A DNA stretch of 64,000 bases from Chloroflexota bacterium (GCA_020845495.1 JADLFM010000166.1:1-64000); one strand, 5' to 3'; positions 16,796 to 25,391 are shown, counted from the stretch's first letter. The notes: generated by a model not told the origin, from the letters alone. Translations and numbers: made by a program.

Positions 16796-19700
16796 TTAGC
16801 GGCGGACGTCGAGCGCGATCAGGGCACGCAATTCGGCGTCCGCGACGTAGAGTGTCCCGTCGGGACCAACAGCAACCCCGACCGGGGCGCGCACGATGCG
16901 GCCCTGGCGCGTGGTAGACACAACGCCGGCAGGCGCACCCTCGGGCGTGAAGCGGCGGATGCGCCGGGCCGCCGGCTCCGTGACCCAGACCGAGCCGTCG
17001 GGTCCGATCGCCAGGTGTGCGCCGCGCTCGGTATCCGACGACAGCACGCTCCAGGTTCCAAGGACATGGCCGCCGGTATCGAGGCGAAACACCGTGCCGC
17101 CCTCGCCATTGACGACGTAGATCTGGCCGTCAGCCCCGACCGCGACGTCGGTCGGCTGGCGCAGGCGCTCGGCTCCGCCCACATCTGGCCCGATGATGCT
17201 GCCGATCGTCCCGTCCGCGCGCAGCCGCACGATGCGGTTGCCGCCGGTGTCGGCGATGTAGAGTGACCCATCCGGCCCGACTCCGACCCCACGCGGCCGG
17301 TATAGTCCGAGCGCCGGCCCGGCGAAGACACGGTCAGCCGTGCCGTCAAGACGTAACCCGACGAGCCAGCCCTCCTCGCTGTCGATGACCCAGACGGTGC
17401 CATCAGGGCCGGCCGCGACGTCCGATGGCTCGTGTACGTTCGGGGGAGAGGCGAGCGAGGTGGACGTGTCGTCGTGTACCGTCAGCAACGACGCCGGCTG
17501 TACTGCCGTGACCAGTGGCGTTCCATCGGCCGCGACCGCCACACCGCGCGGCTCGGCCTCAAGGGACGTCAGGCGATGCACGCTCGCTTCGTCGAGGGCT
17601 TCAAGCGTGGTCGATACGACGGCTGGCGGGGATATGATGCGTGGCACCGGCCCGTCAGGCGGTTGGAGCCGCTGGGTCGGGATCGGGGTCAGGTCGTCGC
17701 CGGGCGGCGCCCACAGCACGTTGAACCGAGATGGCCCGGCCTCGTCGAGGAATCGTACGCGGATCGGGTGCCAGCCCTCCCCCAGTAGTACGGTCGTCGG
17801 CGGAGCATCAGACCCTTCGACTCGAAGGACCGGCTGCTCGTCGATCCAGAGCGCGGCCGGGCCAGTGCTGTCGAGGCGGAGCCGATAGGCTCCGGAATCC
17901 GGCGCATCGACCTCGCCGAGCCACTCGACGGAATATGGACGGGGCAGCGGCGGCTCGGCAACGTGGCGGGCGATGTAGCGGTCGATGTGCGCGAGGGTGG
18001 CCGGGCCGTCCCAGGTTGTGCCGGCGCGATAGATGCCGAGGAGGCCGCTTGCGTCGCGTTGTTCGCGAAAGAGGAGACCGGGCGGAATCGGCGTGAGGCC
18101 GCTCGCACCCGGCGGTTGCCAGCGGACGGCGAGCGTCGTCCCAGGTACGACCTCTGCCGTGATCCGAAGGCGCTGGTTGCCCGCTGCCAGATGCGCCCAC
18201 GCTTCCTGGCCAGCCCCGAGCAGAGGTACGTCGTTGAGATCCAGGCGTGCCCCGGGCGGACCATCGAGCCGGAATCGGTACTCGCCGAAGTGCGGTACCG
18301 CGAGCGCCGTAAAGATGTCCAGCGTTCCCTGCGCGGCGTCAAGATTCGGCAACGGCCAGGACAGGTCGAGCGAGTCGACCGTCTCGCGGAAGATCCGGCC
18401 CCGGCTCGGCGGAGCGAAGCGCACCGTCACGCCGCGTGCCGCCCGAATTTCTGAGGCTGGAACGTCGATCGAGCGGACTGCAACCTGACTGTCGAGGGGG
18501 GAGCGAGTGCGATCGGTACGCGTGTCCGAGTAGAGCCGGTCGACGTCTTCGACGGCGGCTTCGAGGTCGCCCGGCAGCACGGCGGCGACCGGCCCATCCT
18601 CGCGAAAGGGCAGCGATTGAGATGGATCGAGGCGGCGTAGCTCCTCTCGCGTACGCGCCAACAGGAGGACCGTTGGGTCGCGTTGCCAGTCATCGCTGAC
18701 GTAGATCGTTCGACGATCCGCGAACCGCGAGATTTCCCGACCAGCGGCCGTTTGCGGAAACGACCACGCCGCCCAGACCGATGCGTCAGCCGGAAACGTG
18801 ATGAACAGCGCATGGAGGTTGGCGGCGACGGTCGCCAGGACGAGCAAGCTGGCCAACTCGGGGCTCCAGAGCAGGCGGGATGATCGGCCCGTCTGGCGTC
18901 CAGCCTCGACCACGGCTGCCAGCGCTCCGCCGGCCAGGAGCAGCGCTGGCGGCAGTGCGTGAAGCGCCAGGGCCGCGTCCGGACCAGCAGTTGGAGAGGC
19001 GCGGAGAGCGGAGGCTAACCCGAGCGCCAGCCAGATGACGAGCGGCGTCCAGGCACGTTCGCGCACCCGCACGAGCGCGAGCCCCAGGCCAAGGACGAAC
19101 AAGGTACCGGTCACCGGGTCGAGCATCGGTCGACCGGGCACGTTCTGGCGTGGGCTGGCGTCGCCCCTGACGTTCAACAAGCCGGTCACGGCAAGCAGCC
19201 GGCCATACAGGTCCGGCTCGGTGGTGACCAGGAGGGTCGTGCCCTCCCAAGACGCGGCGACAGACGCGCGCGAAGCGCCCGAACGAAGATCGGCGCCTAC
19301 CCCGGCCGTCTCGAGCGGTACGCCAGGTTGAACGACGCCGCAGAGGACCGGCACGAGCGCGACCAGCAGGCCGGCGGATCCGCCGTGTACGACGAGGGGC
19401 CAACGCCTGGGATTGGCATTCGCGCAGAGCCAGATGTGACAACCGCGCCGTGCAAGGCGTCCTGACGGCGTCGGCTGGCCCGGACGGGGACCGCCCGTTG
19501 AGTGACCCTGACGACGAATCCAGGGCAGTCCACCTGCGCCAAGCTGCCACGCCAGCATCGGCCCCGCCACGACGAGGCTGGTCCATGACACCTGGAGCGC
19601 TAACCCGAGCGTGACCCCGGACACCGCTGCCAACGCCGGGCTGCGTCGATGAAGCGCGTGACAGAACGACGCGAACGCAAGGGTTTCCGCCGTCACGCCC

Positions 19701-20602
19701 CAGACCTGATAGCCCCAGCCACCTCGACTCAGCAGCACGTGCCACAACAAGGTCGCGCCAAGCCCGGCCGCGCCGAGGCCGGCCCCAGTCCCGAGCAAGG
19801 TACGGCCGAGCAGGAAGATCGCGGGGATGAACGCGACGCCGCCCAACGCCTCTGTCAAGCGGAGGGCGGCCGGGGATGGGCCGAGCAGGCCGACCGCGGC
19901 GACGGTGAGCGCCTGGAATGCCGGCAGGCCGTGGACCGGTACTCCCTCGGCGCCCGTGGCGCTAGCCCGGCCAAGCGTGTCCAGAGCCGTGAGACCAAGC
20001 CGCGCCTCGCCCTCCCAGACGCCGGGCGGGAGGTCGTCGAGCGCGTAGAGTCGTGCTCCGCCAGCGGCGACGATCGCAGCAAGCAGGAGCAGCAGTGGAC
20101 CCAGCCCGTCACGACGGAGGGTGACGTTTGGGCGCATCCACCCGAAGGCCGTGAGCAGCGCGACGAGCGCCGCTGCCCACACGCCCCAGGCAAGCAGCGA
20201 TGCGCGCTCGGTCAAAAACAGGAGCGCCGCGATGATGCCAAGTGTGCCCGGGACGACGATGGCGCGTGGCCCGGTGCCTGCCAGTGATGGCTTGATGGTG
20301 GACGAGGTCGTCAGGCAGGGAGTGGCGTCGGCGCCCGCTGGCAGGGACACGGCGTCGGTGACCGAGGGCGGCTCGACGAGAGCCTCTCGCCACCGAGCGT
20401 CACACCCAGGAGCGAATGCGACGCGCGAGACGCCGATGACGAAGACGACGGCACCGAGTACCAGCAGCGGCAGACCGACGACGCGTCCATCGCCCGCGAC
20501 CAGGAGTTGGCCAATCAAGGCCAGCCCCAGCCCCAGGACGACCCCAGTTTGACCGACGAGCCGGGCGCGCCGCGGGTGCCGGCGCCAGGAGAATCTCGGC
20601 AC
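16796..20602 (-). CDS. Giant membrane protein: PMT-type glycosyltransferase, PA14-like modules and NHL propeller (copy A)
   Basis: 1268 aa from GTG 20602 (GAGGAG about 11 nt upstream); the frame is open to 20821 but that extension is Arg/Pro-rich. The N-terminal half has about 12 membrane helices and PMT/ArnT (GT-C) features: the first external loop reads PPGVWEGEARLG and a later loop RPMLDPVTG. Two beta-rich extracellular regions follow, the second PA14-like (DSGAYRLRLDSTGPAALWIDEQ). The last 250 residues are repeated GVAVGPDGTLYVAD units of an NHL beta-propeller. The paralogue at 28569-32564 has the same order. In copy B the loop reads WFDEAQRG; here the Asp of that DE pair is Gly (codon 20009-20011), so transfer activity is doubtful. 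A membrane glycosyltransferase with a surface lectin or sensor part is inferred. Confidence 0.85.
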   Translation of the reverse strand: MPRFSWRRHPRRARLVGQTGVVLGLGLALIGQLLVAGDGRVVGLPLLVLGAVVFVIGVSRVAFAPGCDARWREALVEPPSVTDAVSLPAGADATPCLTTSSTIKPSLAGTGPRAIVVPGTLGIIAALLFLTERASLLAWGVWAAALVALLTAFGWMRPNVTLRRDGLGPLLLLLAAIVAAGGARLYALDDLPPGVWEGEARLGLTALDTLGRASATGAEGVPVHGLPAFQALTVAAVGLLGPSPAALRLTEALGGVAFIPAIFLLGRTLLGTGAGLGAAGLGATLLWHVLLSRGGWGYQVWGVTAETLAFASFCHALHRRSPALAAVSGVTLGLALQVSWTSLVVAGPMLAWQLGAGGLPWIRRQGHSTGGPRPGQPTPSGRLARRGCHIWLCANANPRRWPLVVHGGSAGLLVALVPVLCGVVQPGVPLETAGVGADLRSGASRASVAASWEGTTLLVTTEPDLYGRLLAVTGLLNVRGDASPRQNVPGRPMLDPVTGTLFVLGLGLALVRVRERAWTPLVIWLALGLASALRASPTAGPDAALALHALPPALLLAGGALAAVVEAGRQTGRSSRLLWSPELASLLVLATVAANLHALFITFPADASVWAAWSFPQTAAGREISRFADRRTIYVSDDWQRDPTVLLLARTREELRRLDPSQSLPFREDGPVAAVLPGDLEAAVEDVDRLYSDTRTDRTRSPLDSQVAVRSIDVPASEIRAARGVTVRFAPPSRGRIFRETVDSLDLSWPLPNLDAAQGTLDIFTALAVPHFGEYRFRLDGPPGARLDLNDVPLLGAGQEAWAHLAAGNQRLRITAEVVPGTTLAVRWQPPGASGLTPIPPGLLFREQRDASGLLGIYRAGTTWDGPATLAHIDRYIARHVAEPPLPRPYSVEWLGEVDAPDSGAYRLRLDSTGPAALWIDEQPVLRVEGSDAPPTTVLLGEGWHPIRVRFLDEAGPSRFNVLWAPPGDDLTPIPTQRLQPPDGPVPRIISPPAVVSTTLEALDEASVHRLTSLEAEPRGVAVAADGTPLVTAVQPASLLTVHDDTSTSLASPPNVHEPSDVAAGPDGTVWVIDSEEGWLVGLRLDGTADRVFAGPALGLYRPRGVGVGPDGSLYIADTGGNRIVRLRADGTIGSIIGPDVGGAERLRQPTDVAVGADGQIYVVNGEGGTVFRLDTGGHVLGTWSVLSSDTERGAHLAIGPDGSVWVTEPAARRIRRFTPEGAPAGVVSTTRQGRIVRAPVGVAVGPDGTLYVADAELRALIALDVRR

Positions 20603-20932
20603 GGGTGACGGCGCTCCTCTCAACGGCCCTAGATTATGGACCGCCGACCGCCCGGGCGGCTCGGGCGACACTCGTTCCCGAAGTCCGCGGGCCGGGTTCG
20701 AGGGTCGCCAGGGCCGGGCTCGAGGGGCGGTGAGGCGCTCGAGCGAGAGAACAGGTGGCGATGCTGGGCTCAGCTTCTCCCCTGCTCGAGCGTTGCCGAA
20801 TGTGCGGCCCGGTGGATACACTCCAGGAGCGCAAGGGCAGGCTCGTCAGGTCACCTACCCGATACATGTCTCACGACGATCGACCCCCCGCCCGTGCCTC
20901 TGCTCCGTTGCCCGACTACCCGGAGGTACGGG
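20603..20932. other. Divergent intergenic region
   Basis: 330 bp between the divergent copy A glycosyltransferase gene and the HEAAH protein gene. A CATAAT box on the minus strand (20633-20638) is a possible -10 for the former, without a good -35. On the plus strand TTGCCG (20793-20798), an 18-nt spacer and TACACT (20817-20822) form a modest sigma70-like pair about 110 nt before the next start. No gene is evident. Confidence 0.4.
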
Positions 20933-21448
20933 ATGCCACCCGAACTGGTCGCCTGGCTCGTCATCGGGTTCGTGGCGCTGGTGGTGCTGCACGAAGCGGC
21001 GCACGTACTCGTCGCACGCTGGCACGGTCATCCGTGCGTCTGCGTCGCCATCAACCCGGTCGGGGTAGCCGTCGTGTTCGAAGACACGCCGAGGCTCCGC
21101 TACTGGAGCCTACAGGTGATCGTACCGGCCGCCATCAGTTGGGGGGTCTGCTACGTCTGGCTGTACGGGCTGTTCACCTACCCGGCGCCGATCCAGAGCC
21201 GAGCTCAGGAGCTTGAACTACTCGAGAACCTGCCGCTACTAGTGACGCTGCTGACGCTGTTGACGAGCGGCGGCGACATCCTGAGCGGTTTCATGGAAGT
21301 GCGGAGGCCGATCCACGGCGACGAGCGCATCCGTCGCGACTTCGCCATCCTCCGCAAGATGCCGACCCTGGTGCTGTTTACCACCCACGGCCGCCAGCGC
21401 TGGCAAGCCGTCTGGCACGCGATCCGCGCGGGCACTACGAGCGCCTGA
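20933..21448 (+). CDS. Putative zincin-like membrane protein (DUF3267/M50-like)
   Basis: 171 aa. ATG 20933 follows GGAGG by 6 nt, which settles the start. The first helix contains HEAAH at residues 20-24 (HExxH), the zinc motif of M50-like intramembrane proteases and DUF3267 proteins. Two further helices follow (LQVIVPAAISWGVCYVWLYGLF and NLPLLVTLLTLLTSGGDILSG), the last with an Asp that could be the third ligand. Length is within the DUF3267 range, but the Arg-rich C-terminal tail is not diagnostic. It begins a plus-strand run with trehalose-phosphatase, PfpI and phosphofructokinase. Proteolytic activity is only suggested by the motif. Confidence 0.78.
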   Translation: MPPELVAWLVIGFVALVVLHEAAHVLVARWHGHPCVCVAINPVGVAVVFEDTPRLRYWSLQVIVPAAISWGVCYVWLYGLFTYPAPIQSRAQELELLENLPLLVTLLTLLTSGGDILSGFMEVRRPIHGDERIRRDFAILRKMPTLVLFTTHGRQRWQAVWHAIRAGTTSA

Positions 21449-21455
21449 TTCGGTC

Positions 21456-22298
21456 GTGGCGGTGGTAGAGCGAGGGAGTGGCCAGCTTGCCAGGATACGG
21501 CGGGCGGCCCATGACGCCCGCCGCATCCTGGCGCATCGCCCGGCCGGACTCCTTGCCGACATCGACGGAACGCTCAGCGCGATGGTCGCCTTGCCGGAGA
21601 CGGCTGTCGTCACGCCTGGCGTTCGGCGTGCCCTCCGGACGTTATCCAGGCGACTCGATCTCGTCGTCGCGGTGACGGGCCGGCAAGTCGTCGATGCGCG
21701 GCGGCTGGTTGGTGTGAACGAGATCGGCTACGTCGGCAATCACGGGATCGAGCGCTGGGTCGACGGCGCCGTCACACTCCATCCGCTGGCGACACCATGG
21801 ATTCCGGACATCGCGGCCGGGCTGAAAGCGGCACGCGCGGCCGTTGATGGCTCAGGCATGCGCTTCGAAGACAAGGGCGTGAGTGCCTCCGTGCACTATC
21901 GGCTGGCCGACGACCCGCTCGACGCCGAGCGGCGTCTGCTCGCGGCGCTCAGGCCATTTGTTGCGGCCGGCCGGCTACGCTTGACCGAGGGCAAGATGGT
22001 TGTGAATCTGTTGCCGCCGGTCGCTATCGACAAGGGCCGCGCCGTCGAAGACCTGGCGGCCGAGCATGGGCTGCGCGGCGTCGTCTTCCTGGGCGACGAT
22101 GTGACCGACCTCGATGCCCTGCGCGCGCTCCGTCGCCTGCGGGGACGCGGCATTGCGACGCTCGGGATCGGGGTGCTGAGCGCCGAGGGGCCGGTGGAGC
22201 TACGCGAGGTTGCGGACGTCTGCCTCGCCGGGGTCGACGAGGTCGAGCGGCTGCTGCTGGCTCTCGCCCGTCGTCCGACCTCGCCCACGACAGGTTGA
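21456..22298 (+). CDS. otsB: Trehalose-6-phosphate phosphatase
   Basis: 280 aa HAD-superfamily protein. The motif LLADIDGTLS at residues 32-41 gives the nucleophile Asp35 and general acid Asp37. GNHGIE and FEDKGVSASVHYR are typical of OtsB cap/core elements, as is the late FLGDDVTDLDA metal site. It dephosphorylates trehalose-6-phosphate. The gene starts with GTG only 7 nt after the HEAAH gene, without an obvious Shine-Dalgarno site, so translational coupling is likely. No trehalose-phosphate synthase is in the window; it may be elsewhere, or this phosphatase could act on a related sugar phosphate such as glucosylglycerol- or mannosyl-type substrates. Confidence 0.88.
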   Translation: MAVVERGSGQLARIRRAAHDARRILAHRPAGLLADIDGTLSAMVALPETAVVTPGVRRALRTLSRRLDLVVAVTGRQVVDARRLVGVNEIGYVGNHGIERWVDGAVTLHPLATPWIPDIAAGLKAARAAVDGSGMRFEDKGVSASVHYRLADDPLDAERRLLAALRPFVAAGRLRLTEGKMVVNLLPPVAIDKGRAVEDLAAEHGLRGVVFLGDDVTDLDALRALRRLRGRGIATLGIGVLSAEGPVELREVADVCLAGVDEVERLLLALARRPTSPTTG

Positions 22299-22476
22299 CT
22301 GCACCCCTACCTGCCGGCGGCGAAATGGTGTAGGAACCGCTTCGGACGGCTCTATACTGGCCCGATACGGGCGCCTCTCAGCGACCGCACGCCGTGCCGG
22401 CCGCGCCCGAACGGTGTCGCGATCAATGCGTCTCAGCATCACCAGACGTCATGATGGCGTCCCAAGGAGCAGAGCC

Positions 22477-23034
22477 ATGGAGTTAGACTGCAAACGCGTC
22501 GCCATCCTGGCTGAGAACAACTACGAGGATCAGGAGCTCTGGTATCCCTTCTATCGACTTCGGGAGGCAGGCGCTGATGTCTTCGTCGTCGGGACCGGAA
22601 CGGCAACAACGTACCTCAGCAAGCACGGCTATCCGGTCAAAGTCGATGCCGAGGCAGACACCGTCGATGCAAGTCAATTCGACCTGATCGTCATCCCTGG
22701 GGGCTGGGCGCCTGACCTGATGCGTCGCAGTTCCGCGATGGTCGGACTGGTGCGTCAGGCGAACGAACAGGGCCGGCTGATTGCCGCGATCTGTCACGCC
22801 GGCTGGATGCTCTGTTCGGCGAACATCGTGCGCGGCCGGACCGTGACCAGCGCGCGTTCGATCAAAGACGACCTGGTCAACGCGGGCGCGCTCTTCATCG
22901 ACGACGAAGTTGTGTGCGACGGGAACCTGATTACCTCACGCAGCCCGGCCGATCTACCGGCCTTTATGCGTGCCATCGTCCAGGCGTTGGCGGCAGTTCG
23001 GACACCGGCCGACCCTGCCACGACGGCTGCCTGA
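22477..23034 (+). CDS. DJ-1/PfpI-family protein (glutamine-amidotransferase fold)
   Basis: 185 aa; ATG 22477 with AAGGAG 7 nt upstream fixes the start. The nucleophile elbow is AAICHAGWML (Cys106-His107), and the N-terminal NNYEDQELWYP carries the conserved Glu of the PfpI group. VIPGGWAPD forms the oxyanion loop. Members are chaperones, deglycases or glyoxalases of general stress protection, and some are reported as proteases. The stop is 3 nt before the phosphofructokinase start, so they are co-transcribed. The link to a sugar kinase fits a role against reactive sugar aldehydes, but this is inference. Confidence 0.9.
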   Translation: MELDCKRVAILAENNYEDQELWYPFYRLREAGADVFVVGTGTATTYLSKHGYPVKVDAEADTVDASQFDLIVIPGGWAPDLMRRSSAMVGLVRQANEQGRLIAAICHAGWMLCSANIVRGRTVTSARSIKDDLVNAGALFIDDEVVCDGNLITSRSPADLPAFMRAIVQALAAVRTPADPATTAA

Positions 23035-23037
23035 CGG

Positions 23038-24228
23038 ATGGCAGCGGCTGGATCGCTGGTCGTCGGTCAATCAGGAGGCCCGACAGCCGTCATTAATCGG
23101 TCACTGGCCGGCATCCTCGAGGCGGCACACGAGGCCGGCGGCAGGGTCGTTAGAGTCGTTGGACTGCGTCACGGCGTCGAAGGGTTGCTCGCAGGAGAGC
23201 ACGTCGACCTCGGGCGGCAGGGGGCGTCGTTTGTCGCAGACCTGAAGGAGACACCGTCGAGCATCCTCGGATCGTGCCGCTATCGGCTGCGCGACGACGA
23301 CCTGGAGCGCGCCTTGGACCGGCTCCGTGCGCTCGACGCACGCGCCTTTCTCTATATCGGCGGCAATGACTCGGCGGATACCACCCACCGGCTGTCGCTC
23401 GCGGCGCGAGCGTCTAGCTACGACCTGACCTGTGTGGCGGTCCCGAAGACGGTCGACAACGATCTCGCAAGCACCGATCACTGTCCCGGCTACGGGAGCG
23501 CCGCTCGTTTCCTGGCGCTTGCTGCCATGGACGTCTCACGCGACACTGAGGCGATGCGGCGCACCGACCCGGTCAAGATCCTCGAAGTTGCCGGCCGAGA
23601 CGCCGGCTGGCTGGCGGCAGCAGCAGCGCTCGGACGGCGAGAACCCGACGAAGGGCCGCACCTCGTGTACGTCCCCGAACGGCCAGTAGAAGCCGACGCG
23701 ATCCTCTCCGATGTCGAGGCCGCCGTTGCGGCATTTGGTCACGTCGTCATGGTGCTGTCGGAGAATCAGCCGGGCAGAGACGGCAGGGTGCTCGGTTCGA
23801 ACGGCGCACCGGTCCACCAGGATGCTTTCGGACACGCGTACTTCGCCAGTCCAGCCGAGTTCCTGGTGCGGGAGATCCGCGAGCGCCTGCGGCTGCGCGC
23901 CCGCTGGGAGAAGTACGGCACCCTCCAGCGCATGTCGATCGCCTGCCGCTCGCAGACCGATGCCGACGAGGCCCTGGCGGTCGGTGCGGAGGCCGTGCGC
24001 CTGGCGCTTGCCGGACAGAGCGACGTCATGGTCGCGCTGGAGCGGGCCTCCGACGAGCCATACCGCTGCCAGCTGGCAGCCGCGCCTCTCGAGCGCGTCG
24101 CCAACGAGCAGCGGCTGTTGCCCCCAGATATGGTGCCTGAACCGCGCGGCGGCCCGACGCCGGCCTTCCGTCGCTACGCCGAGCCGTTGCTTGGCGCACC
24201 ACTACCGCGTCACGCGCGTCTGCGTTGA
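23038..24228 (+). CDS. 6-phosphofructokinase, pyrophosphate-dependent type
   Basis: 396 aa. VVGQSGGPTAVIN at residues 8-20 binds the phosphate donor. GGNDSADT (108-115) corresponds to the GGDGT/GGDDS region and PKTVDND (136-142) is the catalytic loop. The Asp at the second variable position (111) and the Lys of PKTVDND are the two determinants of PPi rather than ATP use; residue 110 is Asn instead of the usual Asp. The length matches the PPi-PFK clade, larger than the 320-aa ATP enzymes. It phosphorylates fructose-6-phosphate, reversibly in this class. Donor specificity is a motif-based inference and should be tested. Confidence 0.88.
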   Translation: MAAAGSLVVGQSGGPTAVINRSLAGILEAAHEAGGRVVRVVGLRHGVEGLLAGEHVDLGRQGASFVADLKETPSSILGSCRYRLRDDDLERALDRLRALDARAFLYIGGNDSADTTHRLSLAARASSYDLTCVAVPKTVDNDLASTDHCPGYGSAARFLALAAMDVSRDTEAMRRTDPVKILEVAGRDAGWLAAAAALGRREPDEGPHLVYVPERPVEADAILSDVEAAVAAFGHVVMVLSENQPGRDGRVLGSNGAPVHQDAFGHAYFASPAEFLVREIRERLRLRARWEKYGTLQRMSIACRSQTDADEALAVGAEAVRLALAGQSDVMVALERASDEPYRCQLAAAPLERVANEQRLLPPDMVPEPRGGPTPAFRRYAEPLLGAPLPRHARLR

Positions 24229-24230
24229 CA

Positions 24231-24267
24231 GCCGTGCCGGACGGCGTAAGGACACTCCCGGCACGGC
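24231..24267. terminator. Inverted repeat, probable transcription terminator
   Basis: GCCGTGCCGG (24231-24240) pairs perfectly with CCGGCACGGC (24258-24267) across a 17-nt loop, starting 2 nt after the phosphofructokinase stop. There is no T-run. It lies between convergent genes and may serve both strands. Confidence 0.55.
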
Positions 24268-24341
24268 CATCAGGGCAGCGGCGACCGCCGCTCCCCGCGC
24301 GAGGGCTGGTCGTTGGGGCCGAGCCGACGAGGCGCCGGCGC

Positions 24342-25025
24342 TCAGCGGGGTTGTTGACCGGCTCGCTCGAGGAGGGCACGGGTTGCGTCGAGACATCCGT
24401 CTCCGTGACAGGGCAGCGGCATCACGCCGACCACGCAGTCGCCGTCCATGCGGGGGAAGGCGATAGGGTGCCGTAGTTTGGTGCCGTCGCCGAGCATGAC
24501 GGTCGGCGTGCCTCGTACCCGGTAGCGCTCCTGCCCAAGCTTCGCTTCGGCCAGCAGCTCCGCTCTGGCAGTGCCGCGCCCGAGATCGCGAGTCAGTCGG
24601 TCCACGTCGAGCCCAGCCTCCTGCGCGACCTCGAGCAACACCCTGGGGTTCCCGATGTCACGGCTCTCCGCGAAGAACGCGCGTCTGATCCGTAGGTCGT
24701 AGTCGAGGAAGCGGGTCTCGTCCTGGAGCGCCGCACAGCGGGCCGCCTCGAAGGCCGGCAGAGTCGTGGTCGGCCAGGATGCACCGTTCCAGGGTTTGAA
24801 CTCGGCTCGTGGCTCCTGGATCGCCGCGAGCCACCACTCCTGCTCGAGAACGCCCCGCGGCGCAGCTTCACCGCCCATCGCTTCAAGCGGGTACGGGCGC
24901 ACGCGCAGGCGGACGCGGTCCTGGTAGTCGGGATAGATGTGGTGCAGGCGCACGGCCGCGATGTAGCACCACGGTCAATAGTACTCCGCCCACTCCCAGA
25001 GCTCTGGCCGGTCAGATTCGATCAT
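24342..25025 (-). CDS. DsbA-family oxidoreductase, probable selenoprotein (TGA read as Sec, UPWC motif)
   Basis: 227 aa if the in-frame TGA at 24975-24977 is read as selenocysteine. The ATG at 25025 follows GGAG by 8 nt. Upstream of the TGA the frame gives PELWEWAEYY; downstream it continues PWCYIAAVRLHHIYPDY, exactly the strand, active site and helix of FrnE/DsbA-like thioredoxin folds, with U17-P-W-C20 in place of CPWC. An all-helical insert and the cis-Pro loop GTPTVML near the C terminus complete the fold. There is no other stop or frameshift. A hairpin just after the TGA fits a bacterial SECIS. If translation instead began at GTG 24953, the product would lack the active site. Alternatives are a recent nonsense mutation or a sequencing error. 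The role is probably a thiol-disulfide or 2-hydroxychromene-isomerase-like redox function. Confidence 0.8.
24939..24972 (-). promoter_or_regulatory. Candidate bacterial SECIS element
   Basis: On the mRNA, GUGGUGC starting 3 nt after the TGA pairs perfectly with GCACCAC ending 36 nt after it (7 bp). Inside, CGC pairs with GCG around the 6-nt loop GGCCGU. The apical loop begins about 17 nt after the UGA and has G in its first two positions, as expected for SelB-dependent bacterial elements. Pairing was found by eye, with no energy calculation. Confidence 0.55.
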
Positions 25026-25391
25026 CTGGTCCACTCCGCGGCCGCGCGATTCGCCAATCGCGCCCCGAGTTACGTCGGCGGTGCGACGAGACAGTGCCCG
25101 ATCCAGATCGGACGCACTGGGCAGCACCATCGCCACACCAGGTCGTTGGGTTCGCAGGATGTGTTCCCACACCTCGGCCCAGGCATCATCCATGCCGATC
25201 GAGCGCCGGCCACACGCTACGCGTGGAGCCGAGCCGGGATCGAGATACCGGCGCAGGTCCGTGCGCCGGTGGAGGTTCTCCATAAGAGCGGCCCCGGATT
25301 CAAGCTCCGGGGCCGCTCTCGTTGCCCATGCGCTCCGCACGTGGTGACCAGGTCCGGCCGGGTGACTCCGGCCGGCTGACGCACCGGGTGG
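25026..25391. other. Intergenic region between pspA and the selenoprotein gene
   Basis: 366 bp. It holds the strong hairpin at 25285-25319 and a second palindrome, CCGGCGCA/TGCGCCGG, near 25250-25271. The minus-strand frame of the DsbA-like gene stays open back to 25340, but that extension crosses the terminator hairpin and has no domain, so I do not include it. Confidence 0.55.
25285..25319 (-). terminator. Strong hairpin terminator downstream of pspA
   Basis: AGAGCGGCCCCGGA (25285-25298) pairs without mismatch with TCCGGGGCCGCTCT (25306-25319) around a 7-nt loop. It follows the PspA stop on the minus strand by about 70 nt and precedes the DsbA-like gene, separating the two transcripts. The T-tract is weak. 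Confidence 0.7.

Noticed and set aside
24342..24953. Short DsbA-like protein starting at GTG 24953
   Set aside because: It would lack the CxxC active site and first strand; the codons directly upstream, beyond the TGA, complete the fold, so the longer reading with Sec is preferred.
25026..25340. N-terminal extension of the DsbA-like gene
   Set aside because: The frame is open, but it crosses a strong terminator hairpin and has no domain; the ribosome site before 25025 decides the start.
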